A DNA stretch of 38,991 nt from the NCBI GenBank assembly GCA_944323365.1, contig CALUSG010000047.1, positions 1-38,991 on the forward strand, in the 5' to 3' direction. This document shows, one piece after another, positions 15,937-25,377 of this stretch. A model generated the notes under the pieces. It had not been told where the DNA came from, made no database searches, and saw nothing but the letters and a program-made list of their open reading frames with translations. Source of the stretch: Candidatus Gastranaerophilales bacterium. Lineage in GTDB: Bacteria; Cyanobacteriota; Vampirovibrionia; Gastranaerophilales; Gastranaerophilaceae. A program made the translations under genes and the position numbers. Positions within the stretch are counted from its first letter, which is position 1, and the number at the start of each line of letters is the position of its first letter.

Positions 15937-16893
15937 TTAATTATAAATATTTTTCAGACAAGAACCAATAATATCAAAACAAATTTTAGTCTGATTGGAA
16001 TTAAATAAAGCGTTGAGCATCATAAAATCATGATGTGTCCCATTTATTCTAATACTTAGAACATCAACACCTGCATTATCAAGTTTGTCAGCAAGAAGTT
16101 CACCTTCATCTCTCAACACATCATTTTCTGCGGTAATAATGAGTGTTGACGGCAAATCTTTTAAGTTTTCTACATTAGCTTTAAGCGGAGAAGCGTAAAT
16201 ATCCGATTTTTCAGATTTATTTTGTATATAAGCCTCACTAAACCATTCCATAGCTTTTTTGGTAAGCCATGGGCCGTCTTTAAATTCTTCATAAGAGTCT
16301 GTTTTCATATCAAAATCTGTAACAGGATAAAGAAGAATTTGATAAATAATTTTAGGGCCATTATCATATTTTGATTTTAAAGCGACAGCAACTGCCATAT
16401 TTCCGCCTGCACTATCACCGGCCAAAACAATTTTACTATTATCTATATTAAATTCTTCAGGGTTATCATAAATATATTTAAGACCGGAGTAAATTTGCTC
16501 TATAGCAACCGGGAAATGAACTTCAGGAGAAAGCGAATATTCAGGGAAAATAACTGCTGAATTTGTTTTTAAAGATAAATTTTTAATTAACATATCATGA
16601 GTTTCTTTATTACCCAAAATCCACCCGCCACCGTGTATATATAGTATTACCGGTAATTTTTCATTAGTATCAGGTCTAACTATTCGTAAATCTATACTTC
16701 CGGCATCTTGCGTAAAAATTGCCTTGTCTTCAACAATAACACCGTTAATATCTTTATGAGTTTCACGTTGAAGATTAATTAAAAAAATTCTAGCTTCACC
16801 AGCAGTTAATTCATACAAAGGCTTTGCATTTTGTTTTTTCAAATCATCATTAAATCGCTGAACATCACGTGACAAATTAATAGTTTTTTTCAT
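15937..16893 (-). CDS. Alpha/beta-hydrolase esterase, HSL/lipase family
   Basis: A 318-residue alpha/beta-hydrolase of the hormone-sensitive-lipase type. The oxyanion-hole motif HGGGW is at residues 87-91 and the nucleophile S161 lies in AGDSAGGN. The acid is likely D258 (TAENDVLRDEGE) and the base H287 or H288 (GTHHDF). These enzymes hydrolyse short-chain acyl esters or acetylated sugars. There is no signal peptide, so it is cytosolic. A clear AAGGAG precedes the ATG. It is divergent from the exported GH13 gene, which might point to a role in removing acyl groups from imported glycans, but that is a guess. Confidence 0.9.
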   Translation of the reverse strand: MKKTINLSRDVQRFNDDLKKQNAKPLYELTAGEARIFLINLQRETHKDINGVIVEDKAIFTQDAGSIDLRIVRPDTNEKLPVILYIHGGGWILGNKETHDMLIKNLSLKTNSAVIFPEYSLSPEVHFPVAIEQIYSGLKYIYDNPEEFNIDNSKIVLAGDSAGGNMAVAVALKSKYDNGPKIIYQILLYPVTDFDMKTDSYEEFKDGPWLTKKAMEWFSEAYIQNKSEKSDIYASPLKANVENLKDLPSTLIITAENDVLRDEGELLADKLDNAGVDVLSIRINGTHHDFMMLNALFNSNQTKICFDIIGSCLKNIYN

Positions 16894-16965
16894 AGAAACT
16901 CCTTTTTATTATTTTTTAAATAAATCAAATTGTTTACAATGCTCAATCAGGTAAAATAAATTTCA

Positions 16966-16974
16966 TGCTATAAT
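16966..16974 (+). promoter_or_regulatory. Extended -10 promoter of the GH13 gene, leaderless arrangement
   Basis: TGCTATAAT is a TGn-extended consensus -10 (TATAAT at 16969-16974). The ATG of the GH13 gene begins after exactly six more bases, and no ribosome binding site is present. Transcription is expected to begin at or next to the A of the start codon. Confidence 0.65.
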
Positions 16975-16980
16975 TCAATT

Positions 16981-19014
16981 ATGAAAATTATAAATAAAAT
17001 AATAACGATATTTTTATTACTCATTTTTACAATCAACTATACTGGAATAGCATATGCAAAAGATGATTTAAACTCTGTGATAAAAAATCAAACAAAAATA
17101 TCACAAGAAATTATTCCGGGAAAACTTGAAAAAGAAATTAAAACATCAATATCCAAAATATATGGACAGGAAAACGTTGATATAATCTACGCAAATATAG
17201 AACGTATAGCACTTCAAACAATAATAAACAGACCAAAGGATTTAAAAATTGAAGATTTAACGAGAAAGGAAGATTGGTATAAAGACGAAGTAATTTATAT
17301 GTTTTATGCAGACCAATTTGGAGTAAAAAATTCATTTACACCAAACACATTCAAAGATGACATAAAAATGTTGGATTATTTAAAAGAACTTGGTGTAACA
17401 ACAATATATATATTACCTTTTGCAGACTCACCGATGAAAGATGCCGGTTTTGATGTAAGAAACCCGAGGAATGTTAGAAAAGACCTGGGCGGAATGACTG
17501 AATTCAAAGAATTTTTAACGGCTGCTAGAGCAAAGGGCTTTAAAATTAAAGCTGATTTGGTACTAAACCACTTTTCTGATGAACACAAATGGTTTCAAGA
17601 AGCACAAAACGGAAATTTAAACAAATTAAATTATTTTGTAGTTCGAGAAGAACTTCCTGAATATACCGGTTATAAAGATCCAAAACTCGGACCGGTAGTA
17701 GAGTATAAAGAGCCTGGCGGAAAGATTTCAAAACGCCGTTTGATATTTCCTGAGATTACAGAAAATCATTATAGAAAAGTAACAATAAATAACAAAGATT
17801 ACTACTTATACCATACATTTTATCCATTTCAACTTGATATAAATTGGGAAAATCCTCAGGTTTTGTATTATAACCTAGAAACAATAAGTTTTTGGGCTAA
17901 TTTGGGAATAGATATTTTCAGAATGGATGCAATACCATATTTAATAAAAGAAGAAGGCACAGATGCAGAAAATTTAGCCAAAACGCATAGAATAATAAAA
18001 TTATTAAGTGCATATTTACAGGCTGTTGCCCCAAGATCTGTAATACAAGCAGAAGCTTGTCAGCTGCCGAATAGAATATTACCTTATTTTGGAACAGAAC
18101 AAAAAGTTAAACACTTTATCAATAATACAGAACGAGAACTAACACGAACAGATGAAGTTCAAATAGCATATCATTTTCCATACATGCCGGCAATATGGGC
18201 ATCATTAGTTGCTGCAGACAACAGATATTTTTGGAAGGCATATAAAGATACCCCTCAAATTCCGAATACAGCAGCGTGGGGTATATTTTTAAGAGTTCAC
18301 GATGAGCTAACATTGGAAATGGTAAATGAAAAAACAAGAGAACTTTTATACGAAGATTTGGTTCCAAAAGGAGCTGCTTTTAGAAAAGGTTTTGGAGTAA
18401 GCGGAAGACTTGCAAACTTTTTAGACACAAATCCTGACCGAATTGGTATGGCATTTTCAATACTTCTTTCTCTGCCGGGGGTTCCTATAATTTATTATGG
18501 AGATGAAATAGGTATCCAAAATAATTTTGCAAATGCAAGACGAAGTGCAAAAATAAGAGAATATAAACAACTAAAAGACAAAGTAAAATTACTGAGTTAT
18601 TTTGACAGCAGAGATATCAATCGTGGGCCAATAACAGAAACTACATTTAAAAATGCTGTTACAAATAAAGGTACATACAATAATTTAGTTTATGAACAAG
18701 TAAAAAAACTAATTAAAGTAAGAAAACAATATCCTGTAATGACAAGAGGATCATTTGTAGAAATTAAAACAAAATCACCCGAAGTATTTGCATATGTTCG
18801 AGCAACTGAAAACATGAGGGTCGTTGTAATAAATAACCTGTCAAATAGCAGAATAAGGGCTACAATAAACTTAACAGACGATAACTTTGGCAAGAAGCCA
18901 AAAGAAGTTTATTTTTATAATCTTTTAACCGATAAAATGATAAAAGCAAATGTTGTAAATAAAGAATTGACAGTTAGATTAAAACCTTACGGGGCATTAT
19001 GGCTAAAGATGTAA
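16981..19014 (+). CDS. Exported trehalose-synthase-like GH13 enzyme
   Basis: A 677-residue GH13 enzyme with a signal peptide (cleavage near AYA, residues 24-26) and a helical stretch of about 70 residues before the barrel. The barrel closely follows maltose/trehalose-interconverting TreS: DAGFDVRN, ADLVLNHFSDEH, the nucleophile D316 (FRMDAIPYL), the acid/base E358 (VIQAEACQLP), and stabiliser D441 within FLRVHDELTLEMV. TreS proteins known to me are cytosolic, so export is unusual. After the GDEIGIQ block the family's GDRDGVRTPMQW-like segment is missing and replaced by unrelated sequence, so specificity may differ. It has no ribosome site and a -10 six bases upstream. The next gene overlaps its end by 16 bases. 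Confidence 0.85.
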   Translation: MKIINKIITIFLLLIFTINYTGIAYAKDDLNSVIKNQTKISQEIIPGKLEKEIKTSISKIYGQENVDIIYANIERIALQTIINRPKDLKIEDLTRKEDWYKDEVIYMFYADQFGVKNSFTPNTFKDDIKMLDYLKELGVTTIYILPFADSPMKDAGFDVRNPRNVRKDLGGMTEFKEFLTAARAKGFKIKADLVLNHFSDEHKWFQEAQNGNLNKLNYFVVREELPEYTGYKDPKLGPVVEYKEPGGKISKRRLIFPEITENHYRKVTINNKDYYLYHTFYPFQLDINWENPQVLYYNLETISFWANLGIDIFRMDAIPYLIKEEGTDAENLAKTHRIIKLLSAYLQAVAPRSVIQAEACQLPNRILPYFGTEQKVKHFINNTERELTRTDEVQIAYHFPYMPAIWASLVAADNRYFWKAYKDTPQIPNTAAWGIFLRVHDELTLEMVNEKTRELLYEDLVPKGAAFRKGFGVSGRLANFLDTNPDRIGMAFSILLSLPGVPIIYYGDEIGIQNNFANARRSAKIREYKQLKDKVKLLSYFDSRDINRGPITETTFKNAVTNKGTYNNLVYEQVKKLIKVRKQYPVMTRGSFVEIKTKSPEVFAYVRATENMRVVVINNLSNSRIRATINLTDDNFGKKPKEVYFYNLLTDKMIKANVVNKELTVRLKPYGALWLKM

Positions 19015-19457
19015 ACAAACATTCTAAAAAAGCAAAACAGTTATTTAGAGAAGGATATAATTGTGCACAATCCGTATTTTGTGCATTTTGTGATGAATTA
19101 AATATAGACATTGAAACAGCATTAAAACTATCCTCATCATTTGGAGGAGGTATGGGACGTTTGAGAGAAGTATGCGGTGCAGTTACAGCAATGTTTATGA
19201 TAGCAGGATTAAAATATGGTTATACTACACCTCAAAATGATGAGATTAAAGGTAAACATTACGCACTTATTCAAGATTTAGCAAAAAAGTTTAAGGACAA
19301 GAACAACTCTATAATTTGCAGAGAATTATTAGGCTTAGACAAGACCGATTTTTCGCCCGTACCATCTAAACGCACCGAGGAATATTATAATACAAGACCT
19401 TGCGAAGAATTCATAGGTTATGCTGCGGAAATAGTTTCAAAAAACTTGATTCTCTAA
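18999..19457 (+). CDS. C_GCAxxG_C_C family putative redox protein
   Basis: A 152-residue cytosolic protein of the C_GCAxxG_C_C family. The signature cysteines are visible in order: NCAQSVFCAFC, FGGGMGRLREVCGAVTAMFM, IICRELLG and RPCEEF. Members are common in anaerobes and are thought to be redox-active or metal-binding, but no reaction is established. The start overlaps the last 16 bases of the GH13 gene in another frame, so translation is probably coupled. Its stop codon overlaps the stop of the convergent membrane-protein gene by four bases. Confidence 0.88.
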   Translation: MAKDVNKHSKKAKQLFREGYNCAQSVFCAFCDELNIDIETALKLSSSFGGGMGRLREVCGAVTAMFMIAGLKYGYTTPQNDEIKGKHYALIQDLAKKFKDKNNSIICRELLGLDKTDFSPVPSKRTEEYYNTRPCEEFIGYAAEIVSKNLIL

Positions 19458-20155
19458 TCTTTACTTACACCTACAGAATATCCCGGCAGTAAAAGAGCAA
19501 ACGGAATAACTTTTGAAGCAGTTTTAGCTAAATTAGTACCATTTGCGGCCAAAGATGTTACCAAACAGACATTATCAACTTGTTCCGCCCAGTCTTTCCA
19601 ATTTAATTTACGTTTATCATCTTCTTTGAATATGGCAGAAGTAACTTTATTTGAAACTCTATTACCAACCATAACACCTGCAATTAAACTAACCATGCCG
19701 AATCCGAATTTAATCAGCTTTGTAACTGGAGGGAAATTAAATTTATAATTTAATAATTTATTCAACTTAACCCCGCCTGAAACAAAAGCTGTAGGTATTG
19801 CATAATTTCCTAATAATTGTACAATAGTTTCTTTTAACTTAGATTTAGTATTATTAGAATCAGTAATAACACCGCCTAAAAGCCCGCCTGCAACCGATGA
19901 AGATGCAATAGTAATAACGTCTTTCCCATTAAATTCTACATTTTTAAATACTTTAAAAGCTTGTTTTGGATTTTTCAACAAACCATTAGTTTTTATACCT
20001 TTGCCTTTTGCAACGTATGCCATAGAAGTAAGAACACCGGCTGTTGTTCCAACAGCAGATGCTAATTGGTTTGATAATTTATTTTGCCTTTTAAAATTAT
20101 TATAATTATTACTAAATGATTTAATTCCCGGGTCAGTCTGTATATTCAGTGTCAT
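19454..20155 (-). CDS. Membrane protein of a lineage-specific family
   Basis: I do not recognise a named family for this 233-residue protein. It has several hydrophobic helices (around residues 35-50, 83-98, 115-130, 148-165 and a last one near FALLLPGYSVG). A segment NTKSKLKETIVQLLGNYAIP resembles segments in the proteins at 26079-28034, 29560-30162 and 30159-30767, so I infer a shared family. A TTG codon three codons upstream is also possible; I use the ATG although neither has a good ribosome site. A strong AGGAGG lies about 33 bases upstream, too far to serve it directly. The stop overlaps the convergent redox-protein stop. Confidence 0.65.
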   Translation of the reverse strand: MTLNIQTDPGIKSFSNNYNNFKRQNKLSNQLASAVGTTAGVLTSMAYVAKGKGIKTNGLLKNPKQAFKVFKNVEFNGKDVITIASSSVAGGLLGGVITDSNNTKSKLKETIVQLLGNYAIPTAFVSGGVKLNKLLNYKFNFPPVTKLIKFGFGMVSLIAGVMVGNRVSNKVTSAIFKEDDKRKLNWKDWAEQVDNVCLVTSLAANGTNLAKTASKVIPFALLLPGYSVGVSKD

Positions 20156-20249
20156 TTTCTTCAACTTTCAACAATAAATTGAATAGTTGCCTCCTAAAAT
20201 TAATTGTTACAAATAATATTTAACACATAAAAAAAAAATTTCAAGCCCC

Positions 20250-21239
20250 CTAAGAAAGAAAACCTGAAGGATGATTTTTATGCCAAATCCATGCAGATTC
20301 AATAATTTTTTCCAAGCTGCCATATTTAGGTGTCCAATGCAGAATTGTTTTAGCTTTATCACTTGAGGCAACAAGTTTTGCAGGATCACCGGCACGTCTT
20401 GGAGAAATTTCAACGGGGATATCGTAACCGGTAACTTTTTTAGCTGCTTCAATTACTTCTAGAACACTAAACCCACACCCGTTTCCTAAGTTAAAAATAT
20501 TGTTATCTCCGCCATGTTTAAGATAGTCAACAGCCGAAATATGAGCATAAGCCAAATCCGTTACATGCACATAATCTCTTATACAAGTACCGTCAGGAGT
20601 TTCATAGTCATTGCCAAACACGGAAATATACTTACGTTTTTTTAGAGGAACTTGTAAAACCAACGGAATTAAATGTGTTTCGGGGGTATGATCTTCACCA
20701 ATATTTCCTGAAGCATGTGCTCCGCAAGCATTAAAATAACGAAGAGATACGTATTTTAAACCATTCGCTTTAGAAACCCATTTAAACATTTTCTCCATAG
20801 AAAGTTTAGTTTCGCCGTAAGTGTTAGTCGGCATCGTATTATCATTTTCAAATATAGGTATTTTTTCCGGTTCTCCATAAACAGCAGCTGTTGAAGAAAA
20901 AACTATTTTATCAACATTATGTTCTAACATTGACTTTAGCAAAATCATAGTTCCAAAAAGATTATTATCATAGTATTTTAACGGATTTGTCATACTTTCA
21001 CCGACAAGAGAATTTGCTGCAAAATGTATTACTGCATCTATTTTTTCATTTTTAAATATATTATCAAGAAATTCTTTGTCTCTAATATCGCCTTTATAAA
21101 ACCTTGCTTTTGAGTGGATTGCCTCAATGTGACCGGTTTGAAGATTATCTGCGACAACAACGTCCTCGCCTAAATCAATAAGTTCATAAACAGTATGTGA
21201 GCCGATATATCCGGCTCCGCCTAAAACTAAAACAGTCAT
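20250..21239 (-). CDS. galE: UDP-glucose 4-epimerase
   Basis: GalE interconverts UDP-glucose and UDP-galactose, linking galactose use to surface-sugar supply. The 329-residue short-chain dehydrogenase has the NAD-binding GGAGYIGSHT at the N-terminus, DIRD, HFAANSLVGES, the catalytic SSTAAVYGEP and YGETK (Tyr/Lys pair), and RYFNACGA. The start follows AGAGG. It diverges from the sugar-symporter gene across 102 bases, with a promoter for each, so the two probably respond to the same sugar. A poly-T stretch follows the gene but no strong hairpin. A role in the polysaccharide pathway at the left of the window is also possible. Confidence 0.96.
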   Translation of the reverse strand: MTVLVLGGAGYIGSHTVYELIDLGEDVVVADNLQTGHIEAIHSKARFYKGDIRDKEFLDNIFKNEKIDAVIHFAANSLVGESMTNPLKYYDNNLFGTMILLKSMLEHNVDKIVFSSTAAVYGEPEKIPIFENDNTMPTNTYGETKLSMEKMFKWVSKANGLKYVSLRYFNACGAHASGNIGEDHTPETHLIPLVLQVPLKKRKYISVFGNDYETPDGTCIRDYVHVTDLAYAHISAVDYLKHGGDNNIFNLGNGCGFSVLEVIEAAKKVTGYDIPVEISPRRAGDPAKLVASSDKAKTILHWTPKYGSLEKIIESAWIWHKNHPSGFLS

Positions 21240-21258
21240 AATTATACCTCTTTAGAAT

Positions 21259-21287
21259 TTTATATCATATTTACACTAATAATACAA
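21259..21287 (-). promoter_or_regulatory. Promoter of galE
   Basis: On the minus strand TTGTAT (21282-21287) and TATAAA (21259-21264) are separated by 17 bases, a standard housekeeping promoter layout. Confidence 0.6.
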
Positions 21288-21291
21288 TAAA

Positions 21292-21321
21292 TTGACAAAA
21301 TTAAAATAAATACGATAAAAT
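21292..21321 (+). promoter_or_regulatory. Promoter of the sugar-symporter gene
   Basis: A consensus TTGACA (21292-21297) and TAAAAT (21316-21321) are separated by 18 bases. It is back to back with the galE promoter; the two -35 boxes are five bases apart. Confidence 0.65.
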
Positions 21322-21341
21322 AAAAAAAATAGGAGAGCATT

Positions 21342-22733
21342 ATGGCAGAAGAGAGAATAGAAAAAGCGAAACAAATGAGAATGTTTATAACATTTGCAGC
21401 AGGGATAGCAGGGCTTTTATTTGGATTAGATATCGGTGTAATATCCGGAGCTTTACCATTTATAACAACTCATTTTGAATTAACAAGCAGACTGCAGGAA
21501 TGGGTAGTAAGTACAATGATGCTTGGAGCAGCACTTGGCTCAATAACTACCGGTTGGATATCATATAAACTAGGAAGAAAAAAGAGTTTAATGACAGGGG
21601 CAGCGTTATTCATACTGGGCTCAATAGGTTCAGCCTTTGCAATTAATATAGTTATGCTGTTAATTTCGAGAGTAATGCTTGGTTTTGCGGTAGGTATAGC
21701 CTCTTATGTTGCTCCTTTATATTTATCTGAGATGTCTGAAAAAGAAAATCGTGGCAAATTAATATCAATGTATCAAATGATGGTTACATTAGGTATATTA
21801 TTAGCCTTTATATCTGATACAATATTCAGTTACGGAGGACATTGGAGGATAATGTTAGGTATAATAAGCTTACCTGCATTACTTTTAATGTTTTCAGTAT
21901 TTGGACTTCCTGACAGTCCAAGATGGCTTGCTTCAAAAGGTAATTTTGTACAAGCAAAAAACATTTTAAAAATGCTTTCAACATCAGACGAAAAAGCAGA
22001 TGCAGAACTTCAAGAAATTAATGAGAGCCTCAAAGTAAAACAAGAGGGCTGGAGTTTATTTAAAGAAAATAAAAATGTAAGACGTGCGGTATATTTAGGT
22101 ATGCTTTTACAGGCAATGCAGCAATTTACGGGTATGAATGTAATTTTATATTACGCTCCGCAAATATTCAAACATGCAGGCTTTGCAAATACAGAACAAC
22201 AGATGATTGCCACTGTAATCTGCGGTTTAACAAATGCCTGTGCTACTTTAATTGCGATGAAAACAGTTGATAAACAGGGACGTAAACCTATTTTGACCAT
22301 AGGTTTTGCGGGAATTGCAGCGGGTACATTTTTGCTTGGATTATGTTTATACATGATTAATGCAGGATTTGATGCAATATGGATATCAATATTAGCTGTT
22401 ATAATGACATTATTTACAATCACCAGCTTTGCAATGAGTGCCGGTCCTGTTGTATGGATTTTATGTTCAGAAATTCAGCCATTAAAAAGCCGTGATTTTG
22501 GTGTTGCTTGTTCAACAACAACAAACTGGATTGCCAATATGTTAATTGGAGCGACTTTCCTCACCTTAATCAATCAATTTGGTATTGCAGTAACATTTTG
22601 GATTTATACAGTCCTGAATATTTTATTTGTAATCTTTACAATTTTGTTAATCCCTGAAACAAAAGGAATTTCTCTTGAAAAAATCGAAAAAAATCTTATG
22701 GATGGTAAACGACTAAGAGATATTGGCAATTAA
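21342..22733 (+). CDS. Sugar porter (MFS) sugar/H+ symporter, GalP/XylE-like
   Basis: A 463-residue twelve-helix major-facilitator transporter of the sugar porter family. Hallmarks are [17 protein letters not shown] in helix 1, the GRKKSL loop after helix 2, [21 protein letters not shown], the PDSPRWL motif, [14 protein letters not shown] in helix 7, GRKP, and the C-terminal PETKGISLE. It most resembles galactose, xylose or arabinose proton symporters of the inner membrane. The divergent galE supports galactose as a substrate, but the sequence does not prove it. AGGAGAG precedes the ATG. The end overlaps the convergent aldolase-like gene by 21 bases. Confidence 0.93.
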   Translation: MAEERIEKAKQMRMFITFAAGIAGLLFGLDIGVISGALPFITTHFELTSRLQEWVVSTMMLGAALGSITTGWISYKLGRKKSLMTGAALFILGSIGSAFAINIVMLLISRVMLGFAVGIASYVAPLYLSEMSEKENRGKLISMYQMMVTLGILLAFISDTIFSYGGHWRIMLGIISLPALLLMFSVFGLPDSPRWLASKGNFVQAKNILKMLSTSDEKADAELQEINESLKVKQEGWSLFKENKNVRRAVYLGMLLQAMQQFTGMNVILYYAPQIFKHAGFANTEQQMIATVICGLTNACATLIAMKTVDKQGRKPILTIGFAGIAAGTFLLGLCLYMINAGFDAIWISILAVIMTLFTITSFAMSAGPVVWILCSEIQPLKSRDFGVACSTTTNWIANMLIGATFLTLINQFGIAVTFWIYTVLNILFVIFTILLIPETKGISLEKIEKNLMDGKRLRDIGN

Positions 22734-23720
22734 AAAATCTTGATAAAGTTGTTCTAATTTAGTATAGTCATAATGTTTTTTTTGATATTCGTTAAGAGTT
22801 TCGACAAAATTTTTCAAATTTTTCGATTTAATATTATGCTTTTCAACAAGATAATTAATATTAAAGACGTGCGTATTATGTGTTCCTGAAATAAAGTAAG
22901 GGATATTATATCCCCATTTGCCAATAAATTTTGGCATTAAGTTATCGACAATATCAAAAATTGGATCAAGCATATATTCACCGTTAAATTTGGAATTAAT
23001 ATACTGAATTAAAAGTTCAGTTGCAGCATTTCCTGCACCACGTCCACACCCTAATACAGCTGTATCTATAATTATCTCACGAATATTATTCATTAATTCT
23101 ATAAACAATTCCGAATTTGACGCTGCAAGCATAAGATTATTATGAGCATGAAACCCCATAATTATACTATTGTCCAAATTATTATTTACTAGTTTGCATA
23201 AATGTCTAACATCATCAGCATACATAGAGCCAAAGGTATCGACAATTGAATAGGCATACGGTTTCAATTTATTTATTTCTTGTATTAATTCACAAATTTC
23301 ATAATCATTATAAGCTAAGGTATCAACCTGCTGTATAAAGATTTTATAACCCTTGTCTTTAATGGCTTTAGCAAAAGGAATAACCTCATTTCTTTCATTT
23401 TTTTTAAAACAAATCCTTAAAGCATCTATAGATTTTCCATCAAAATCAGTAAGATTATCTATATTATACCTTCCATAATCAATAAGTGCCGTATAAATTC
23501 TATTAACATTTTTATTTGCAAGAAAGGGTTCAATATCCGAGGCATATTTAAATATAGTATTATCCTGACAAGCCCCAATATCCCTTAGAAAACCGCATTC
23601 AATAATATTAATACCCGTTTTTTCTAATCCATTAATAAAATCTTGAATAACATCTTTTCCCAAAATCAAATCTTTTATTGGTGCTTCTCTTAGAGTACAA
23701 TCCAGTAAATTTATTTTCAT
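22713..23720 (-). CDS. DRE-TIM (HMGL-like) aldolase-family protein
   Basis: A 335-residue TIM-barrel protein of the DRE-TIM metallolyase group, near 4-hydroxy-2-oxovalerate aldolase. The metal-binding start [10 protein letters not shown], the IIECGFLRD strand, the IVDTFGSMY segment and the GFHAHNN histidine pair are present, and [14 protein letters not shown] ends the barrel. It lacks an obvious communication domain for a dehydrogenase partner. Stand-alone relatives occur in sugar and polysaccharide gene sets, but the substrate is unknown. An upstream in-frame ATG exists; the chosen ATG follows AAAGGCGG and starts directly on the first strand. It overlaps the convergent symporter gene by 21 bases. 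Confidence 0.82.
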   Translation of the reverse strand: MKINLLDCTLREAPIKDLILGKDVIQDFINGLEKTGINIIECGFLRDIGACQDNTIFKYASDIEPFLANKNVNRIYTALIDYGRYNIDNLTDFDGKSIDALRICFKKNERNEVIPFAKAIKDKGYKIFIQQVDTLAYNDYEICELIQEINKLKPYAYSIVDTFGSMYADDVRHLCKLVNNNLDNSIIMGFHAHNNLMLAASNSELFIELMNNIREIIIDTAVLGCGRGAGNAATELLIQYINSKFNGEYMLDPIFDIVDNLMPKFIGKWGYNIPYFISGTHNTHVFNINYLVEKHNIKSKNLKNFVETLNEYQKKHYDYTKLEQLYQDFLIANIS

Positions 23721-23880
23721 AAGACCGCCTTTATAACTACTAATTACATTAAACACATATTTAAATCAATAAAAACAATTTTTAATATGTAAATATATTA
23801 ATGATATTCAAATAAGCCTAAAAAAATAGAAAACAAATATAGATAATTATGGCAAAAACGTCCCGAAAAGCAATAAAAAA

Positions 23881-23970
23881 CGGAGTAACAGGGATTTGAA
23901 CCCTGGATGCAGGTTTAACCCACATAACACCTTAGCAGGGTGCCGCCTTCAGCCACTCGGCCATTACTCC
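23881..23970 (-). tRNA. tRNA-Ser (anticodon GCT)
   Basis: On the minus strand the 90 bases fold as a class II tRNA. The acceptor stem is GGAGTAA/TTACTCC with discriminator G, and the D-arm sequence is GGCCGAGTGGCTGAAGGC. The anticodon stem-loop is GCACC-CTGCTAA-GGTGT with anticodon GCT. There is a long variable arm typical of serine, and the T arm is CAGGG-TTCAAAT-CCCTG. It reads AGC/AGU codons. CCA is not encoded, and a T run follows directly, which may end the transcript. A TGCTATACT extended -10 lies upstream at about 23995-24003 on the minus strand. Confidence 0.97.
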
Positions 23971-24068
23971 GTATTCATGATTTATTATATTGCAAGTATA
24001 GCATAAATATTTTATTTTAGGCAATTATTTTTTTTTTAGTTTATAATAAAATTATAAGGAGAGAAATT

Positions 24069-24842
24069 ATGGCTATAAAAATTGCAGATAAAGAATTTAC
24101 GTCAAGATTAATGGTTGGCACAGGTAAGTTTGATGATTTTAATGTTATGGAAGAAGCCCACAAAGCATCAGGTGCTGAAATAGTTACAGTCGCAATTAGA
24201 AGAGTTGATATGAACGCTCCTGGGCACGTTGGTTTAATGGATCATATTGATTTAAATAAATACTGGCTTTTACCAAATACAGCCGGTTGTGCAACTGCTG
24301 AAGAAGCTATTCGTGTTGCAAGACTCTCTAAAGCTATGGGAATAAATAATTGGATTAAACTTGAAGTAATCCCCGATCCTAAATATCTCATGCCTGACCC
24401 GATTGCGACTTTGGAAGCTGCTAAAGTTTTGGTTGATGAAGGTTTTACCGTTCTTCCGTATATAAATGCAGACCCGATTTTAGCAAAAAGGCTTGAAGAA
24501 ATCGGCTGTGCGACAATTATGCCTTTAGCCTCTCCAATAGGTTCAGGACAAGGTATTAAAACTCTTGAAAATATTAAAATTATTATTGAACAATCTAATA
24601 TTCCGGTCGTTGTAGATGCGGGAATAGGTGTTCCGTCTGATGCTGCAATGGTTATGGAATGCGGGGCTGATTTTTGTCTTATTAATACCGCTATTGCTAA
24701 AGCTGAAGATCCAGTAAAAATGGCTGAAGCTTTTAAATATGGTGTAATGGCAGGTCGTGCGGCTTACGAAGCCGGAAGAATTCCTAAAAAAGAGATTGCC
24801 TCAGCATCTTCCCCTCTTGTCGGCGTTGTTGGAAAAAATTAA
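24069..24842 (+). CDS. thiG: Thiazole synthase
   Basis: ThiG builds the thiazole phosphate of thiamine from deoxyxylulose phosphate, dehydroglycine and the ThiS thiocarboxylate. The 257-residue TIM barrel is full length. Recognisable blocks are [19 protein letters not shown], the Schiff-base lysine K97 in [34 protein letters not shown] and the phosphate-binding [16 protein letters not shown] (24042-24047) and AAGGAGAG precede the ATG. No thiS, thiH/thiO or thiF is adjacent, so the pathway genes are dispersed. The nuclease-family gene follows after 15 bases and is probably co-transcribed. Confidence 0.97.
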   Translation: MAIKIADKEFTSRLMVGTGKFDDFNVMEEAHKASGAEIVTVAIRRVDMNAPGHVGLMDHIDLNKYWLLPNTAGCATAEEAIRVARLSKAMGINNWIKLEVIPDPKYLMPDPIATLEAAKVLVDEGFTVLPYINADPILAKRLEEIGCATIMPLASPIGSGQGIKTLENIKIIIEQSNIPVVVDAGIGVPSDAAMVMECGADFCLINTAIAKAEDPVKMAEAFKYGVMAGRAAYEAGRIPKKEIASASSPLVGVVGKN

Positions 24843-24857
24843 TGAAAGGTTTTGTAT

Positions 24858-25373
24858 ATGATTGAAATGAAAGTTATGGGTATAGCTCTTGATACAAGAA
24901 CAGGTTCTCCTATCGTTGTCTTACATGATAAAGATAACCGAAAAGCTTTGCCTATTTGGATTGGTTCCGCTGAAGCCAGTGCTATAATTAGAAAAATTGA
25001 AAATCTTAATGTCGCTCGTCCTATGACTCACGATTTAATAATTAATATAATTGAAAAAACCGGCTATACGCTTGATAGAGTTGAAATTAATGATGTCGAA
25101 AAAGAAACTTATTTTGCAACACTTTTCTTAAAAGATGAAAACGACAATTTTATAGAAATAGACTCTCGACCTTCCGATGCAATAGCAATTGCTATAAGAG
25201 TTGATGCACCTATCTTTGTTACGGCTAATGTTTTATCCAGCGGATCTGTATCAACCGATACAGCCAAAGATGAAGAAGAAGCACAAGAGTTTAAAAACTT
25301 TATACAAAGTATTAAACCATCAGACTTCGCTAAACTCATGAAAGATAATGAACACCACGAAAGCGATCAATAA
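24858..25373 (+). CDS. Bifunctional nuclease (BFN/DUF151) family protein
   Basis: A 171-residue member of the BFN/DUF151 family. The characteristic start MKVMGIALDTRTGSPIVVL, the KALPIWIGSAEASAI block and the IDSRPSDAIAIAIRV-APIF signature are all visible. The C-terminal third is an acidic tail. Plant members were described as RNase/DNase enzymes, while the bacterial role is less clear. A TTG two codons earlier is possible; the ATG is better placed after AAAGG. It follows thiG by 15 bases and probably shares its transcript. Confidence 0.9.
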   Translation: MIEMKVMGIALDTRTGSPIVVLHDKDNRKALPIWIGSAEASAIIRKIENLNVARPMTHDLIINIIEKTGYTLDRVEINDVEKETYFATLFLKDENDNFIEIDSRPSDAIAIAIRVDAPIFVTANVLSSGSVSTDTAKDEEEAQEFKNFIQSIKPSDFAKLMKDNEHHESDQ

Positions 25374-25377
25374 ATAT

